Shown here: positions 43,981-52,785 of the stretch, piece by piece
Numbering within the stretch: position 1 is the stretch's first letter
Layout of the letters: every line of letters starts with the position of its first letter
DNA from: Deltaproteobacteria bacterium
GTDB lineage: Bacteria > SAR324 > JACQKK01
Direction of reading: 5' to 3'
DNA length: 64,000 nt
Assembly (NCBI GenBank): GCA_029858505.1
Contig: JAOUEW010000009.1
Span: 1-64,000 of the forward strand
The notes under the pieces: generated by a model
Databases searched by the model: none
Told to the model about the DNA's origin: nothing
What the model saw: only the letters and a program-made list of their open reading frames with translations
Made by a program: the position numbers and the translations under genes

Positions 43981-44020
43981 ACACCCCTCCCTGCCGCCTT
44001 TCAGGCGGCTGTCCCTCCCC
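43981..44020. repeat. Isolated left arm of a family A repeat
   Basis: ACACCCCTCCCTGCCGCC TTTCA GGCGGCTGTCCCTCCCC, an arm without core, immediately before a full copy. Confidence 0.7.
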
Positions 44021-44023
44021 CAA

Positions 44024-44220
44024 GCACCCCTCCCTGCCGCCTTTTAGGCGGCTGTCCCTCCCCATCGGAGAGGGACAATACGGCTTAGGCCGAGGGGTGG
44101 AGAATAGAATCCGAGCGATGGGTGAGACCGGAAGGAAGCAAGCCGATCACTTTTCGGATGCAAGTTGTTCCCCTCCACGAAGGGGAGGGGATGCCTGCGT
44201 AGCAGGCAGGGGAGGGGTGC
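44024..44220. repeat. Family A palindromic repeat, array of three, copy 1
   Basis: 197 bp, GCACCCCTCCCTGCCGCC to GGCAGGGGAGGGGTGC. Arms form GCCGCCTTTTAGGCGGC and GCCTGCGTAGCAGGC hairpins. Followed by the linker TGTTGCTGTTCCCGTAAA, the exact reverse complement of the linker at 3698, so this array runs in the opposite orientation. Confidence 0.9.
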
Positions 44221-44238
44221 TGTTGCTGTTCCCGTAAA

Positions 44239-44435
44239 GCACCCCTCCCTGCCGCCTTTTAGGCGGCTGTCCCTCCCCATCGGAGAGGGACAATACGGCT
44301 TAGGCCGAGGGGTGGAGAATAGAATCCGTGCGATGGGTGAGACCGGAAGGAAGCAAGCCGATCACTTTTCGGATGCAAGTTGTTCCCCTCCACGAAGGGG
44401 AGGGGATGCCTGCGTAGCAGGCAGGGGAGGGGTGC
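44239..44435. repeat. Family A palindromic repeat, copy 2
   Basis: 197 bp, differing from copy 1 by a single visible base (GAGCG to GTGCG in the core). Period 215 bp including the 18-base linker. Confidence 0.9.
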
Positions 44436-44453
44436 TGTTGCTGTTCCCGTAAA

Positions 44454-44647
44454 GCACCCCTCCCTGCCGCCTTTTAGGCGGCTGTCCCTCCCCATCGGAG
44501 AGGGACGATACTCGAAGCCACCGGTTATTCTTTACATTTGTTCAGTTAGTGAAACCGGAAGGAAGCAAGCCGATCATTTTTCGGATGCGAGTTGTTCCCC
44601 TCCACGAAGGGGAGGGGATGCCTGCGAAGCAGGCAGGGGAGGGGTGC
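44454..44647. repeat. Family A palindromic repeat, copy 3
   Basis: 194 bp with the other core type (CTCGAAGCCACCGGTTATTC, then CAGTTAGTGAAACCGGAAGG), like the copies at 3.5 kb. It ends 18 bases before the stop codon of the DUF559 gene. Confidence 0.9.
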
Positions 44648-44665
44648 TTTTCGGGTGGGATGCCT

Positions 44666-45040
44666 CTATTCGGATTCCAGCGCTTTACTTATTCGTCTTA
44701 ACACTATTTCAAGGTTTTCAGTCACGTCTTCATTGGTAAACCGTATCACTCGGTAGCCCAGTTCTTTCAAATGCCCCTCTCTTCCCTCATCACGTTCAAC
44801 TTGGTTCCCATGAATCCCACCATCCACCTCCACCACCAATCTTTTTTCCAGGCAAACAAAATCCACGATCCAGCAATCTATGGGGTGTTGACGGCGAAAG
44901 TGGACCCCCAATGCCTCTCTACGAAGGGATTGCCATAAAATCCGTTCGGAATTTGTGGGGTTCCCACGCATCTCTAAAACAGCGGGTTTGACTTTCCGCC
45001 AGCGCTTTGGAGTGGTGGTGTGAAAGAGTTCTTTGACCAT
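44666..45040 (-). CDS. DUF559 endonuclease-fold protein
   Basis: 124 residues. ERILWQSLRREALGVHFRRQHPI, then CWIVDFVCLEKRLVVEVDGGIHG with the Asp and E-V-D of a PD-(D/E)XK-like (Vsr-related) nuclease site, and YRVIRFTNEDVTENLEIVL at the end, all typical of DUF559. Cytoplasmic, substrate unknown. It is the only gene in a 2-kb block of family A repeats (44.0-44.65 and 45.07-45.9 kb), close enough for a functional link to be considered. Confidence 0.88.
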   Translation of the reverse strand: MVKELFHTTTPKRWRKVKPAVLEMRGNPTNSERILWQSLRREALGVHFRRQHPIDCWIVDFVCLEKRLVVEVDGGIHGNQVERDEGREGHLKELGYRVIRFTNEDVTENLEIVLRRISKALESE

Positions 45041-45073
45041 AATTTAATCCCATACCATGTTTTCATCCCCAAA

Positions 45074-45270
45074 ACACCCCTCCCCTGCCCCCTTGCGGGG
45101 GCATCCCCTCCCCTTCGTGGAGGGGAAATATATCGAAGCCGGGAAGTTATGCGCTTGCTTCCTTCCAGTTTTTACCAACCGAACGAATGAAGAGATAAGC
45201 CGATGGATTCGAGTATTGTCCCTCTCCGATGGGGAGGGACAGCCGCCTGAAAGGCGGCAGGGAGGGGTGC
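45074..45270. repeat. Family A palindromic repeat beyond the DUF559 gene, copy 4
   Basis: ACACCCCTCCCCTGCCCCC with hairpin CCCCCTTGCGGGGG, core ATCGAAGCCGGGAAGTTATG, CTTCCTTCCAGTTTTTACC, right arm GCCGCCTGAAAGGCGGC and end GGGAGGGGTGC. Two extra GGGGTGC ends follow up to 45299. Confidence 0.85.
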
Positions 45271-45300
45271 TGTTGGGGGGGTGCTTTTGGGAGGGGTGCT

Positions 45301-45430
45301 ATGGTTTTTGTTTCCTTCCGTCCAGTCAATGTTTCCCGAACAGATTCTATTCTCCACCCCTCGGCCTAAGCCGTATTGTCCCTCTCCGATGGGGAGGGAC
45401 AGCCGCCTGAAAGGCGGCAGGGAGGGGTGC
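45301..45430. repeat. Family A half copy with the alternative core
   Basis: Core end matching the copies at 44.0-44.4 kb in inverse sense (GATTCTATTCTCCACCCCTCGG, GGCCTAAGCCGTATTGTCCC), right arm as in copy 4. The left outer arm is absent. Two further GGGAGGGGTGC ends in series follow (to about 45462). Confidence 0.75.
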
Positions 45431-45477
45431 TGTTGGGAGGGGTGCTGTTGGGAGGGGTGCTTTACGGGAATAGCAAC

Positions 45478-45673
45478 AACACCCCTCCCCTGCCCCCTTG
45501 CGGGGGCATCCCCTCCCCTTCGTGGAGGGGAAATATATCGAAGCCGGGAAGTTATGCGCTTGCTTCCTTCCAGTTTTTACCAACCGAACGAATGAAGAGA
45601 TAAGCCGATGGATTCGAGTATTGTCCCTCTCCGATGGGGAGGGACGGGCACCGAAGGTGCCAGGGAGGGGTGC
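45478..45673. repeat. Family A palindromic repeat, copy 5
   Basis: Left arm and core as in copy 4, but the right arm reads GGCACCGAAGGTGCC. Followed by TGTTGGGAGGGGTGC and the linker TTTACGGGAATAGCAACA. Confidence 0.88.
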
Positions 45674-45706
45674 TGTTGGGAGGGGTGCTTTACGGGAATA
45701 GCAACA

Positions 45707-45901
45707 GCACCCCTCCCCTGCCCCCTTGCGGGGGCATCCCCTCCCCTTCGTGGAGGGGAAATATATCGAAGCCGGGAAGTTATGCGCTTGCTTCCTTCCA
45801 GTTTTTACCAACCGAACGAATGAAGAGATAAGCCGATGGATTCGAGTATTGTCCCTCTCCGATGGGGAGGGACGGGCACCGAAGGTGCCAGGGAGGGGTG
45901 C
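45707..45901. repeat. Family A palindromic repeat, copy 6
   Basis: Essentially identical to copy 5. Its end touches the terminator of the Cyc2-like gene. Confidence 0.88.
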
Positions 45902-45927
45902 TGTTGGGAGGGGTGCTGTTTTTCAAA

Positions 45928-45962
45928 CAAAAAAAAGCCGGTGTCTTTCGACACCGGCTTCT
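45928..45962 (-). terminator. Rho-independent terminator of the Cyc2-like gene
   Basis: On the minus strand AAGCCGGTGTC pairs with GACACCGGCTT across GAAA, followed by TTTTTTTTG. It lies about 30 bases past the stop codon. Confidence 0.92.
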
Positions 45963-45991
45963 TCAATCAAACAACCGTCAACCAGCCAGGG

Positions 45992-47350
45992 TTACCAGGC
46001 GGTTTCCAGCAGAATAATAATCTGGGACGAGGAGCTTTTACCTCCATTAGCATCTTTGTTGGAGACGCTGTGGTTTTCCAGAGACAGATCCACGTTCTGA
46101 GCGATGCCGTAGTTCAACCCGCCAGACACGGCAGTGGTATCTTTTTTGACACCACCAGCCGCAGGCTTGGTCGAGGTGCTGGCATAGCCAAACTTGGCGT
46201 TCAGGTGAGGCATGACGGTGTAAATGGCCGCCAAAGACATACCGCTTTTGGGATCAGCCGAAAACAGAGGATCAACGGCACCACCCGCAGCAAGCGTTCC
46301 GGTTACCGGGTCAATGGCAACGGTCGTAGCACCCGAAGCGTTGGCTACCGTGGTACCCTTGGTTCCCATGTTGGCGATGAAGTTGAAGGTAATTTCCATC
46401 GGGCCAGATTGGTAGTCCACGTCGAAGCCGGTGGCATCGGTGAGGAGAACCAAGCCGCCATCAGCCGACTTGGATTTGCCGGTCAGCATGTAGAAACCAA
46501 CGGCCATTCCTTCCATCACAGCATAGTTGGCCCGCACACTGAGGTTGGTGGGGGGCAACGCCACGTTGGCCGGTGCTACACCACCAACAAAACCTGCAAG
46601 AGAAAGAGCACCACTGAAATCTTTCCCGCCGATGTTAGCGAGGTCAACCTCACCCGCAGTAGCAGTCACGGGAGCGAACAGACCCAACTGGGCGTTGAAG
46701 CTGTCGGTACCGTAGAAGAAGGTCATACCAGTGGCGGCACCACGACCCACAGCCGTAGCCACGGTGGGGGTAGAACTGCGGCCTTCAAACGGCCGGTGGT
46801 TAGACACCAACCCGGTGTTGTAGAACTCCATCCCCCAGAAGGGGCCCAGGGCGTCGGTGGTGAACAGCACCACACCGGCTTTGGCGTCATCGCCGTTGGC
46901 GAACAAGAGCACGAACTTGCCAGACACGGCAGGTCCCGGCCATTCCCAAGCGGCACCCACGTTGGAGCCCACGCGGCCACCCAGCCACAGAGCGGCTTCG
47001 TCGTAGAAACCGGCTTCATACTCGGTGACGGTAGGACCACCAGCCGGGTTAGTGCTCTTAGTGGCCAGTTGGCGGAATTTCACCACGGCAGACAGACCGG
47101 GCATTTCCGGCAGGCTCAGACCGTCGGCTTCAATCAGCTTGCGGTCGGGAGAGATTTCGGTAAAGCCGCCCAGTTTGAATTTCCGGCCTTGGCTGGACAG
47201 TTTAGGAATGAATTGGAAGTGGCACACTTCGCAAGGATAGCCCGTTTGGCGGGCGAAGGTAGGGACGGCAGAGGCAGTGCTGGGCAGGATCGGAGCGATC
47301 AAGCCAGCGGCCGCCAAGGCCACCCACAGCCGAGAAGAAAATTTAGACAT
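45992..47350 (-). CDS. Cyc2-like fused monohaem cytochrome c-porin
   Basis: 453 residues from ATG 47350, preceded by AAGGAGG; the frame runs on upstream, but that is the leader. Signal peptide cleaved after TASA (residue 28). VPTFARQTGYPCEVCHFQFI gives one haem site, C40-EV-C43-H44, followed by GRKFKLGGF. The remaining ~390 residues form alternating beta strands (KFVLLFANGD, GFYMLTGKSKSA, MEITFNFIANMG, AKFGYASTSTKP) and end in an aromatic (ETAW). This build, with the FARQTG-CxxCH-GRxFK signature, is that of Cyc2, the outer-membrane Fe(II) oxidase of neutrophilic and acidophilic iron oxidisers. Fe(II) as substrate is inferred. Confidence 0.85.
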   Translation of the reverse strand: MSKFSSRLWVALAAAGLIAPILPSTASAVPTFARQTGYPCEVCHFQFIPKLSSQGRKFKLGGFTEISPDRKLIEADGLSLPEMPGLSAVVKFRQLATKSTNPAGGPTVTEYEAGFYDEAALWLGGRVGSNVGAAWEWPGPAVSGKFVLLFANGDDAKAGVVLFTTDALGPFWGMEFYNTGLVSNHRPFEGRSSTPTVATAVGRGAATGMTFFYGTDSFNAQLGLFAPVTATAGEVDLANIGGKDFSGALSLAGFVGGVAPANVALPPTNLSVRANYAVMEGMAVGFYMLTGKSKSADGGLVLLTDATGFDVDYQSGPMEITFNFIANMGTKGTTVANASGATTVAIDPVTGTLAAGGAVDPLFSADPKSGMSLAAIYTVMPHLNAKFGYASTSTKPAAGGVKKDTTAVSGGLNYGIAQNVDLSLENHSVSNKDANGGKSSSSQIIILLETAW

Positions 47351-47371
47351 TGAGTTCCTCCTTAGGGATTG

Positions 47372-47456
47372 AATGCTTTTGCTTCCCGGCGGTTCGGTTG
47401 CCCGGGCCGCCGGGAAGCATGGCATTCGTTCGGAGCGGGTCTGAGACATGACCCGC
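47372..47456 (-). promoter_or_regulatory. Structured 5' leader of the Cyc2-like gene
   Basis: Two stems precede the ribosome-binding site on the minus strand: GCGGGTC/GACCCGC (47435-47456), then a long stem of 12 bp, GCTTCCCGGCGG with CCGCCGGGAAGC (47381-47418), extended by AATGC/GCATT outside. No known riboswitch consensus recognised. May control translation or stabilise mRNA. Confidence 0.55.
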
Positions 47457-47560
47457 ACCGGTTTCAGCGCCCGGCCCAGAAGCAGGCCCCCATACGTGGG
47501 TTCCTGGCCGCCGGTCGGAAGCGCCATTTGATAGGGGGAGGGTAAACTCCCCTCGTCGGT

Positions 47561-47605
47561 TGCCGGAAGAAGGGGGGTATGTTCTACCCCATCTTCCCTC
47601 CGGCA
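47561..47605. repeat. Large imperfect hairpin
   Basis: TGCCGG...CCGGCA outside, GAAG/CTTC and GGGGTA/TACCCC inside, loop TGTTC. Upstream of the Cyc2-like gene on its strand. Confidence 0.65.
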
Positions 47606-47608
47606 GGC

Positions 47609-47718
47609 GAGGGGGCCTTGCGGCTCCCCCGTTCCTTCAAGGGAACCGTTAGGTTCCCCTGTTCCTTCACAAGAGCCTAGCGGCTCCCTTGTTTCTTCAG
47701 GGGGCCTTACGGCCCTCC
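47609..47718. repeat. Four tandem ~30-bp units, each a hairpin plus GTTCCTTCA-like spacer
   Basis: Stem-loops GGGGGCC-TTGC-GGCTCCC, GGGAACC-GTTA-GGTTCCC, AGAGCC-TAGC-GGCTCCC and GGGGGCC-TTAC-GGCCCTC. Spacers read GTTCCTTCA, GTTCCTTCA, GTTTCTTCA and GTGTGTCTT. Arms differ between units but pairing is kept, so structure rather than sequence is conserved. Confidence 0.7.
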
Positions 47719-47735
47719 TGTGTGTCTTGCGTTAT

Positions 47736-47851
47736 GACCTCACCCCCTGGCCCCCTCTCCCGAAGAGAGGGGGAACTTACTGTTGGTCCGCCTCAAAAGC
47801 CCCTCTCCTCCGGGAGAGGGGCAGATGCCCGCAGGGCATCGGGGTGAGGTC
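47736..47851. repeat. CCTCACCCC-type palindromic repeat
   Basis: Starts GACCTCACCCC and ends GGGGTGAGGTC, with inner CCCCTCTCC...GGGAGAGGGG and ATGCCCGCAGGGCAT arms. A half copy occurs at 7470-7513. A related right half (CCCCTCTCCGATGGGG, GTCCCCGCAGGGGAC) continues to about 47910. 47911-48099 shows nothing further. Confidence 0.75.
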
Positions 47852-48099
47852 CAGTTCAAAGCCCCTCTCCGATGGGGCTGTCCCCGCAGGGGACAGGGGC
47901 GGGGTGCTGTCATAAAAACACCCGAACCTGGGGGGTCATGTTCAGCCTTTCCATATCCGGTTCGGCAGTCGCCTGTCAACCCATTTCCCCACAAAAACGA
48001 ATTTACAAGCCATAATAACAACTTAGCCAACGAGCGATTCCTGAAGCCGGATGTAAAATAACCAGAAATCCATCCCGATGGCAAGCAAAAATCCGCATT

Positions 48100-50700
48100 T
48101 TAGGTCTTGCGACGCACACGGAAGGCCAGTTTTTTCCCTCCAGGGCCGTCTTCTACCCCCACCCGCACGGTGTCTCCGTCTCTCAGGTCGCCCTTCAAAA
48201 TGGCCTTCGACAGGGGAGTCTCCAATTCTCGCTGAATGGCGCGGCGCAGGGGGCGGGCCCCATACACCGGGTCATAGCCCCGCTCGGCCAGCAGGTCCTT
48301 GGCTTCGGGGCTTAGCTCCAGGGTCAGGCGGCGGGTCTCCAGCCGTTTTTGCAGGCGGGCCGCCTGAATATCCACAATGTTACGCAGCTGCTCGGCCCGC
48401 AGGCTGTGGAACACCACCAGGTCATCCAACCGGTTGATAAACTCCGGGCGGAAGTGGCGGCTCACTTCGTCTTTCACCCTGGCGGCCATCTGCTCGTAGT
48501 TGGCTTCGTCTCCCTTAAACTCCAAAATGTGCTGGCTGCCAATGTTCGAGGTCAGCAGAATCACCGTGTTCTTAAAATCCACCGTGCGGCCTTGGCTGTC
48601 GGTCAGGCGGCCGTCGTCCAGCACCTGCAGCAGCAGGTTAAACACGTCGGGGTGGGCCTTCTCCACCTCGTCAAACAATATCACGCAATACGGCCGCCGC
48701 CGCACGGCTTCGGTTAGCTGGCCGCCCTCCTCATAGCCCACATACCCAGGGGGCGCGCCAATCAGCCGGGCCACGGTGTGCTTCTCCATGTATTCAGACA
48801 TATCAATGCGCGTCAGGTTGTTCTCGTCGTCGAACAAAAAAGCCGCCAGCGCCCTGGCCAATTCCGTTTTGCCCACCCCGGTGGGCCCTAAAAATAAAAA
48901 GCTGCCCAGGGGCCGGGCGGGGTCTTTAATCCCAGCCCGGGCCCGCATCACCGCCTCGGCCACGGCCTTCACGGCTTCTTCCTGGCCCACCACCCGCTTG
49001 TGCAGTTCATCCTCCAGCCGCAGCAGTTTGTCCATTTCCCCTTCCGCCAGCCGTGTCACGGGAATGCCCGTCCAGCGGGCCACTATCTCCTGAATATCCT
49101 CCTCCGACACCTCCTCCTTCAGCAGCTGCCCGTTGCCCCGGTCTCCCGCGGCGGCGGCCAGTTGGCGCTCCAGGCTGGCCAGGGTTCCGTATTTCAGTTC
49201 CGCCGCCCGGGTCAGGTCATATTCCCGCTCGGCGGTTTCCACCGCCTGCTTGGTTTCCTCAATGCGTTTTTTCAGCTCCCGCTGGCCCGCGATCAGCTTT
49301 TTCTCTTTTTGCCACTGTTCGTTAAAGGCGTTCAGTTTTTCCTTCAACCCCGCCGCCTCGCCGTTCAGTTTTCCCAGCCTGTCTTTCGACGCCTGGTCGG
49401 TTTCTTTCAACATGCTTTGGCGCTCAATCTCCACCTGCATCAGCCGCCGGTTCAGTTCGTCCATTTCCGCCGGCATGGAGTCAATCTCCACCCGCAGCTT
49501 GGCGGCGGCTTCGTCCACCAAGTCAATGGCCTTGTCGGGCAAAAAGCGGTCGGCAATGTAGCGGTGGGCCAGGGTGGCGGCGGCCACCAGGGCGCTGTCT
49601 TTAATCCGCACCCCGTGGTGCACCTCGTAGCGGTCCTTCAGCCCCCGCAAAATGGAAATGGTTTCCTCCACCCCCGGTTGGTCCACGTACACCTGTTGAA
49701 ATCTCCGCTCCAGGGCGGTGTCTTTCTCAATGTACTTGCGGTACTCATCCAGGGTGGTGGCGCCAATGCAGTGCAGTTCCCCCCGGGCCAGCATGGGTTT
49801 CAGCAGGTTCCCCGCGTCCATCGAGCCTTCGGCTTTGCCCGCCCCCACCACGTTGTGCAGTTCGTCGATAAACAAAATCACGTTTCCGCCAGAGTCCTGC
49901 ACCTCCTTCAGCACGGCCTTCAGCCGCTCCTCAAACTCTCCCCTAAACTTGGCCCCGGCAATCAAGGCCCCCAGGTCCAGGCTCACCACTTTTTTCTGCT
50001 TCAGCCCCTCCGGCACGTCTCCCCGCACCACCCGCTGGGCCAACCCCTCCACAATGGCGGTCTTGCCCACCCCCGGCTCACCAATCAGCACCGGGTTGTT
50101 CTTGGTGCGGCGAGAAAGCACCTGAATCACCCGGCGGATTTCCTCATCCCGCCCAATCACCGGGTCCAGCTTGCCTTCCTCGGCCCTGGCCGTCAGATCC
50201 ACCCCATAACGGTTCAGCGCCTCATAGGTATCCTCTGGATTGGGGGTGGTCACCTTGCGCCCGCCGCGAATTTCTAAAATTTTCTGCTCCAGGGCCTCCC
50301 CCGTCGCCCCCTTGGCCGCCAGCAACTTCCCCGCCGGTTCGGCCGGGTCCCCCGCCAGCCCCAGCAGCAGGTGTTCCACGCTAATGTAATCGTCTCCCCA
50401 GCGGGCCGCCAAGTCGCTACCCCGGCCAATGGCCCGGTTCAACCCCTGGCTGGCCGCCAGCCGCACCCCGGCCCCCGTGGCCTTGGGCAGGCGCTCCAAC
50501 TGTTGGCGGGCCTCGGCGGCCAGGGCCGCGGCGTCAATCTGCAGGCGGGCCAGCACCCGGGGGGCCAACCCGTCGGCCTGCTCCAGCAGGGCCGCCAGCA
50601 GGTGCAGGGGGCTGATTTCTGGATTGTTTTGTCGCGTAGCCAGGGCATGGGCCGCCATCATGGCCTTGTTGGCCATGTCAGTCATTTGGGGGGGGTTCAT
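48100..50700 (-). CDS. clpB: ClpB disaggregase
   Basis: 866 residues from ATG 50700 (GAGG five bases upstream; GTG 50706 and ATG 50703 are in frame). Clp N-domain, AAA+ module 1 with GEPGVGKT and [12 protein letters not shown], a coiled-coil M-domain (about 400-540, [16 protein letters not shown]), then module 2 with [15 protein letters not shown] and [13 protein letters not shown]. Length and order match ClpB. Rescues aggregated proteins with DnaK. A CIRCE element lies 131 bp upstream, so it is expected to be under HrcA control. Confidence 0.97.
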   Translation of the reverse strand: MNPPQMTDMANKAMMAAHALATRQNNPEISPLHLLAALLEQADGLAPRVLARLQIDAAALAAEARQQLERLPKATGAGVRLAASQGLNRAIGRGSDLAARWGDDYISVEHLLLGLAGDPAEPAGKLLAAKGATGEALEQKILEIRGGRKVTTPNPEDTYEALNRYGVDLTARAEEGKLDPVIGRDEEIRRVIQVLSRRTKNNPVLIGEPGVGKTAIVEGLAQRVVRGDVPEGLKQKKVVSLDLGALIAGAKFRGEFEERLKAVLKEVQDSGGNVILFIDELHNVVGAGKAEGSMDAGNLLKPMLARGELHCIGATTLDEYRKYIEKDTALERRFQQVYVDQPGVEETISILRGLKDRYEVHHGVRIKDSALVAAATLAHRYIADRFLPDKAIDLVDEAAAKLRVEIDSMPAEMDELNRRLMQVEIERQSMLKETDQASKDRLGKLNGEAAGLKEKLNAFNEQWQKEKKLIAGQRELKKRIEETKQAVETAEREYDLTRAAELKYGTLASLERQLAAAAGDRGNGQLLKEEVSEEDIQEIVARWTGIPVTRLAEGEMDKLLRLEDELHKRVVGQEEAVKAVAEAVMRARAGIKDPARPLGSFLFLGPTGVGKTELARALAAFLFDDENNLTRIDMSEYMEKHTVARLIGAPPGYVGYEEGGQLTEAVRRRPYCVILFDEVEKAHPDVFNLLLQVLDDGRLTDSQGRTVDFKNTVILLTSNIGSQHILEFKGDEANYEQMAARVKDEVSRHFRPEFINRLDDLVVFHSLRAEQLRNIVDIQAARLQKRLETRRLTLELSPEAKDLLAERGYDPVYGARPLRRAIQRELETPLSKAILKGDLRDGDTVRVGVEDGPGGKKLAFRVRRKT

Positions 50701-50830
50701 CATCACCTCGCAGCGGGTTTAGAATTGAAAAGAAAGAGAAACGATAAAAATAGATAAAAGATGGTTCAAATCATAACAGAACGGGGCCAGGATAGGAGAG
50801 TTCCCATCCACCTCGGCTCAAACCCCTTTG

Positions 50831-50865
50831 TTAGCACTCTTATCATGTGAGTGCTATATTGTCAA
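50831..50865 (-). promoter_or_regulatory. CIRCE (HrcA operator) overlapping the clpB promoter
   Basis: TTAGCACTC-N9-GAGTGCTAT at 50831..50857; only the last base departs from the consensus GAGTGCTAA. TTGACA (-35, minus strand) at 50860..50865 abuts it, and TAAGAG 17 bp further is a weak -10 inside the element. Heat-shock repression by HrcA is established for such sites. Confidence 0.9.
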
Positions 50866-50869
50866 TGGA

Positions 50870-51224
50870 AGGTCTCCCAGGTTCTTGCTAGACGTTATAT
50901 ATATACATCCCCCAGAACTCCCCCAAGACCAGCGCCTCATTCATTTCGTTTGTTCCCGAATACACCACTGGCCCATGGGTGAAAGGGAAATATAAGAGAG
51001 AGCGAATGAACGGATAATAAACGGGAACGAAGAGACATGGAGGGACATGGAGGGACATGGGCACAGACCCCTCGGAATTGAAGCCAAGGGAAAGGATATC
51101 ACCGGGGGAACCTTGATGAATTCTTGGTGACATGATCACTCGGTTTCCCCGTCATATGCCGTAGCATCAATCATCCTATTCAATACGGACCATTCTCTTG
51201 ATTCCTTTCTTTCCGGCTAACTTG
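50870..51224. other. Intergenic upstream of the TauE/SafE gene
   Basis: No gene supported. Contains a TATATATAT run (50896-50904), three consecutive GACATGGAGG-type 10-bp units at about 51033-51060, and otherwise nothing recognisable. The strong ribosome-binding sites common in this window are lacking before the next ATG. Confidence 0.4.
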
Positions 51225-52217
51225 ATGCCCCCCCGGTTCTCCGCTCATATCCTCCGCCACATCACCCCTGGCCGCCTAGCGGCCTTCGTCATGGGGGTTG
51301 CCCTCTTCCCCGCCCTGGCCATGGCCCAAGCCGCCGCCCCTGGGGACCCTACGGTGGATGGCATGGCCAGCCTGCTGCCCCTGTGGGCCTGGCCCCTGGT
51401 GCTGTTCGCGTTTACGGCTTTTTTGGGGGTGCTGGCGGTGATGGGCGGCATTGGGGGCAGCGTGCTGTTCGTGCCGCTGGTCAGCGGGTTTCTGCCCTTC
51501 ATTCACATCGACTTCGTGCGGGGCGCGGGATTGATGGTGGCCCTGACCGGAGCCCTGTCGGCTGGGCCGGGCCTGCTGCGCAACGGCATGGCCAACCTGC
51601 GGCTGGCCATGCCCATCGCCCTCATCACCTCCACGGCGTCCATCGCCGGGGCGCTGATCGGGCTGGCCCTGCCTGCCCAGCAGGTGCAAATCGCCCTGGG
51701 GGTGGTCATTTTGTCCATGTCAGTGTTTATGTATTTCTCTAAAACCTCCGGCCACAGCGAAACAACCTCCAGCGACCCCCTGGTGCGGGCCCTGGGCATT
51801 CAGGGCAGCTATTGGGATGCCGACCAGAACAAAGACGTCACCTGGGCCCCCCGGCGCATGGCCCTGGGGCTGGTCATGTTTTCTGGGGTGGGGCTCATGG
51901 CTGGATTGTTTGGCCTGGGGGCTGGCTGGGCCAACGTTCCGCTGCTCAACTTGGTCATGGGCGTGCCCCTCAAGGTGGCGGTGGCCTCCAGTTACTTTCT
52001 GCTGGCCATCACCGACACCACCGCGGCCTGGATTTACCTGAACAAAGGCGCCGTGCTGCCCCTGTTGGTCATTCCCTCGGTGGCGGGCATCATGGTGGGG
52101 GCCCGGTTGGGCGCCCGCCTGCTGCATGGCGCCCGCCCCTCTCTCATCCGCAAAGTCGTCATCGTGGTGCTGTTTCTGGCAGGGCTGCGGGCGTTGATTC
52201 GCGGCTTAACCATGTAA
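51225..52217 (+). CDS. TauE/SafE family anion permease with long insert
   Basis: 330 residues from ATG 51225 (TTG 51198 also possible). N-terminal hydrophobic signal or first helix, then about eight more segments. GGIGGSVLFVPLVSGF and GLFGLGAGWANVPLLNLVMGVPLKVAVASSYFLLAI (in pieces) are the paired TauE/SafE motifs. Between helices 5 and 6 is a polar insert (SKTSGHSETTSSDPLVRALGIQGSYWDADQNKDVTW). Probably transports sulfite or a related sulfur anion. Followed by its usual DUF1634-like partner. Confidence 0.88.
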   Translation: MPPRFSAHILRHITPGRLAAFVMGVALFPALAMAQAAAPGDPTVDGMASLLPLWAWPLVLFAFTAFLGVLAVMGGIGGSVLFVPLVSGFLPFIHIDFVRGAGLMVALTGALSAGPGLLRNGMANLRLAMPIALITSTASIAGALIGLALPAQQVQIALGVVILSMSVFMYFSKTSGHSETTSSDPLVRALGIQGSYWDADQNKDVTWAPRRMALGLVMFSGVGLMAGLFGLGAGWANVPLLNLVMGVPLKVAVASSYFLLAITDTTAAWIYLNKGAVLPLLVIPSVAGIMVGARLGARLLHGARPSLIRKVVIVVLFLAGLRALIRGLTM

Positions 52218-52254
52218 CGGTGCCCTGGCCCTAACGCCATCCCTTTCGGTTCCC

Positions 52255-52740
52255 ATGCCCAAACAAACCCCCTCTAAATCCCCCAGGTCCCCCAAGCCCC
52301 TCTCTCCCAAAGGCTCCCAGAAGCCCTTGGCATCCAACGCCGATGAGAGGATCAACCATCTGTTCGCCGGCACCGAGCAGTGGGGGGCCCGGATTGGGTT
52401 TTGGTTCTCTTTGGGGGCCCTGTTGGCCTATCTCGTCGGGTGGATCCCCCCCTATATTCCCCTGGAAACCCTGACCCATTCTTGGGGTTTGCCGGTCAAT
52501 CAGTACTTGGCCGCCACGGGCGCCCCCCACGGTTGGGATTGGCTGCCCCTGGCCTTGCATGGCGATTACTTGGCCCTGGCCGGGGTGGCGTTCCTGTCCT
52601 CGGTGATTATTTTTTCCTACCTGGCGGTCATTCCCGCCTATTGGCGCAAGGGCGACCGGGTGTATTTAACCATGGTCATTGTGCAGGTGTTGGTGTTTGT
52701 GCTGGCGGCCAGCCATTTGCTCACCGTGGGGGGGCATTAA
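52255..52740 (+). CDS. DUF1634-like membrane partner of the TauE/SafE protein
   Basis: 161 residues. A Pro/Lys/Ser-rich cytoplasmic N-terminus (1-40), then three helices: IGFWFSLGALLAYLVGW, LALAGVAFLSSVIIFSYLAVIP and VYLTMVIVQVLVFVLAASHLL. The last one with the preceding WRKGDRVY matches the end of DUF1634 proteins, which often follow TauE/SafE genes. Thirty-seven bases after the permease gene. Role in transport unknown. Confidence 0.7.
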   Translation: MPKQTPSKSPRSPKPLSPKGSQKPLASNADERINHLFAGTEQWGARIGFWFSLGALLAYLVGWIPPYIPLETLTHSWGLPVNQYLAATGAPHGWDWLPLALHGDYLALAGVAFLSSVIIFSYLAVIPAYWRKGDRVYLTMVIVQVLVFVLAASHLLTVGGH

Positions 52741-52785
52741 AAACCGCTGGTTCCCTGGCGGGGCATTCCCGGTTATACTGTGCCC

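Noticed and set aside
44024-45901. Regularly spaced repeats that could suggest a CRISPR array
   Set aside because: Units are ~195 bp and palindromic, with constant 18-bp linkers rather than unique spacers, and there are no cas genes nearby.
47372-47456. Known riboswitch (cobalamin, yybP-ykoY, c-di-GMP) in the Cyc2 leader
   Set aside because: Stems are clear, but no consensus core of those classes could be matched by eye.
47351-47527. N-terminal extension of the Cyc2-like protein by 59 residues
   Set aside because: The ATG at 47350 has AAGGAGG and a clean signal peptide. The upstream frame passes through hairpins of the leader.
47609-47718. Four ~30-bp periodic units as a short CRISPR
   Set aside because: There are no unique spacers; what repeats is a hairpin with changing arms plus a fixed short spacer.
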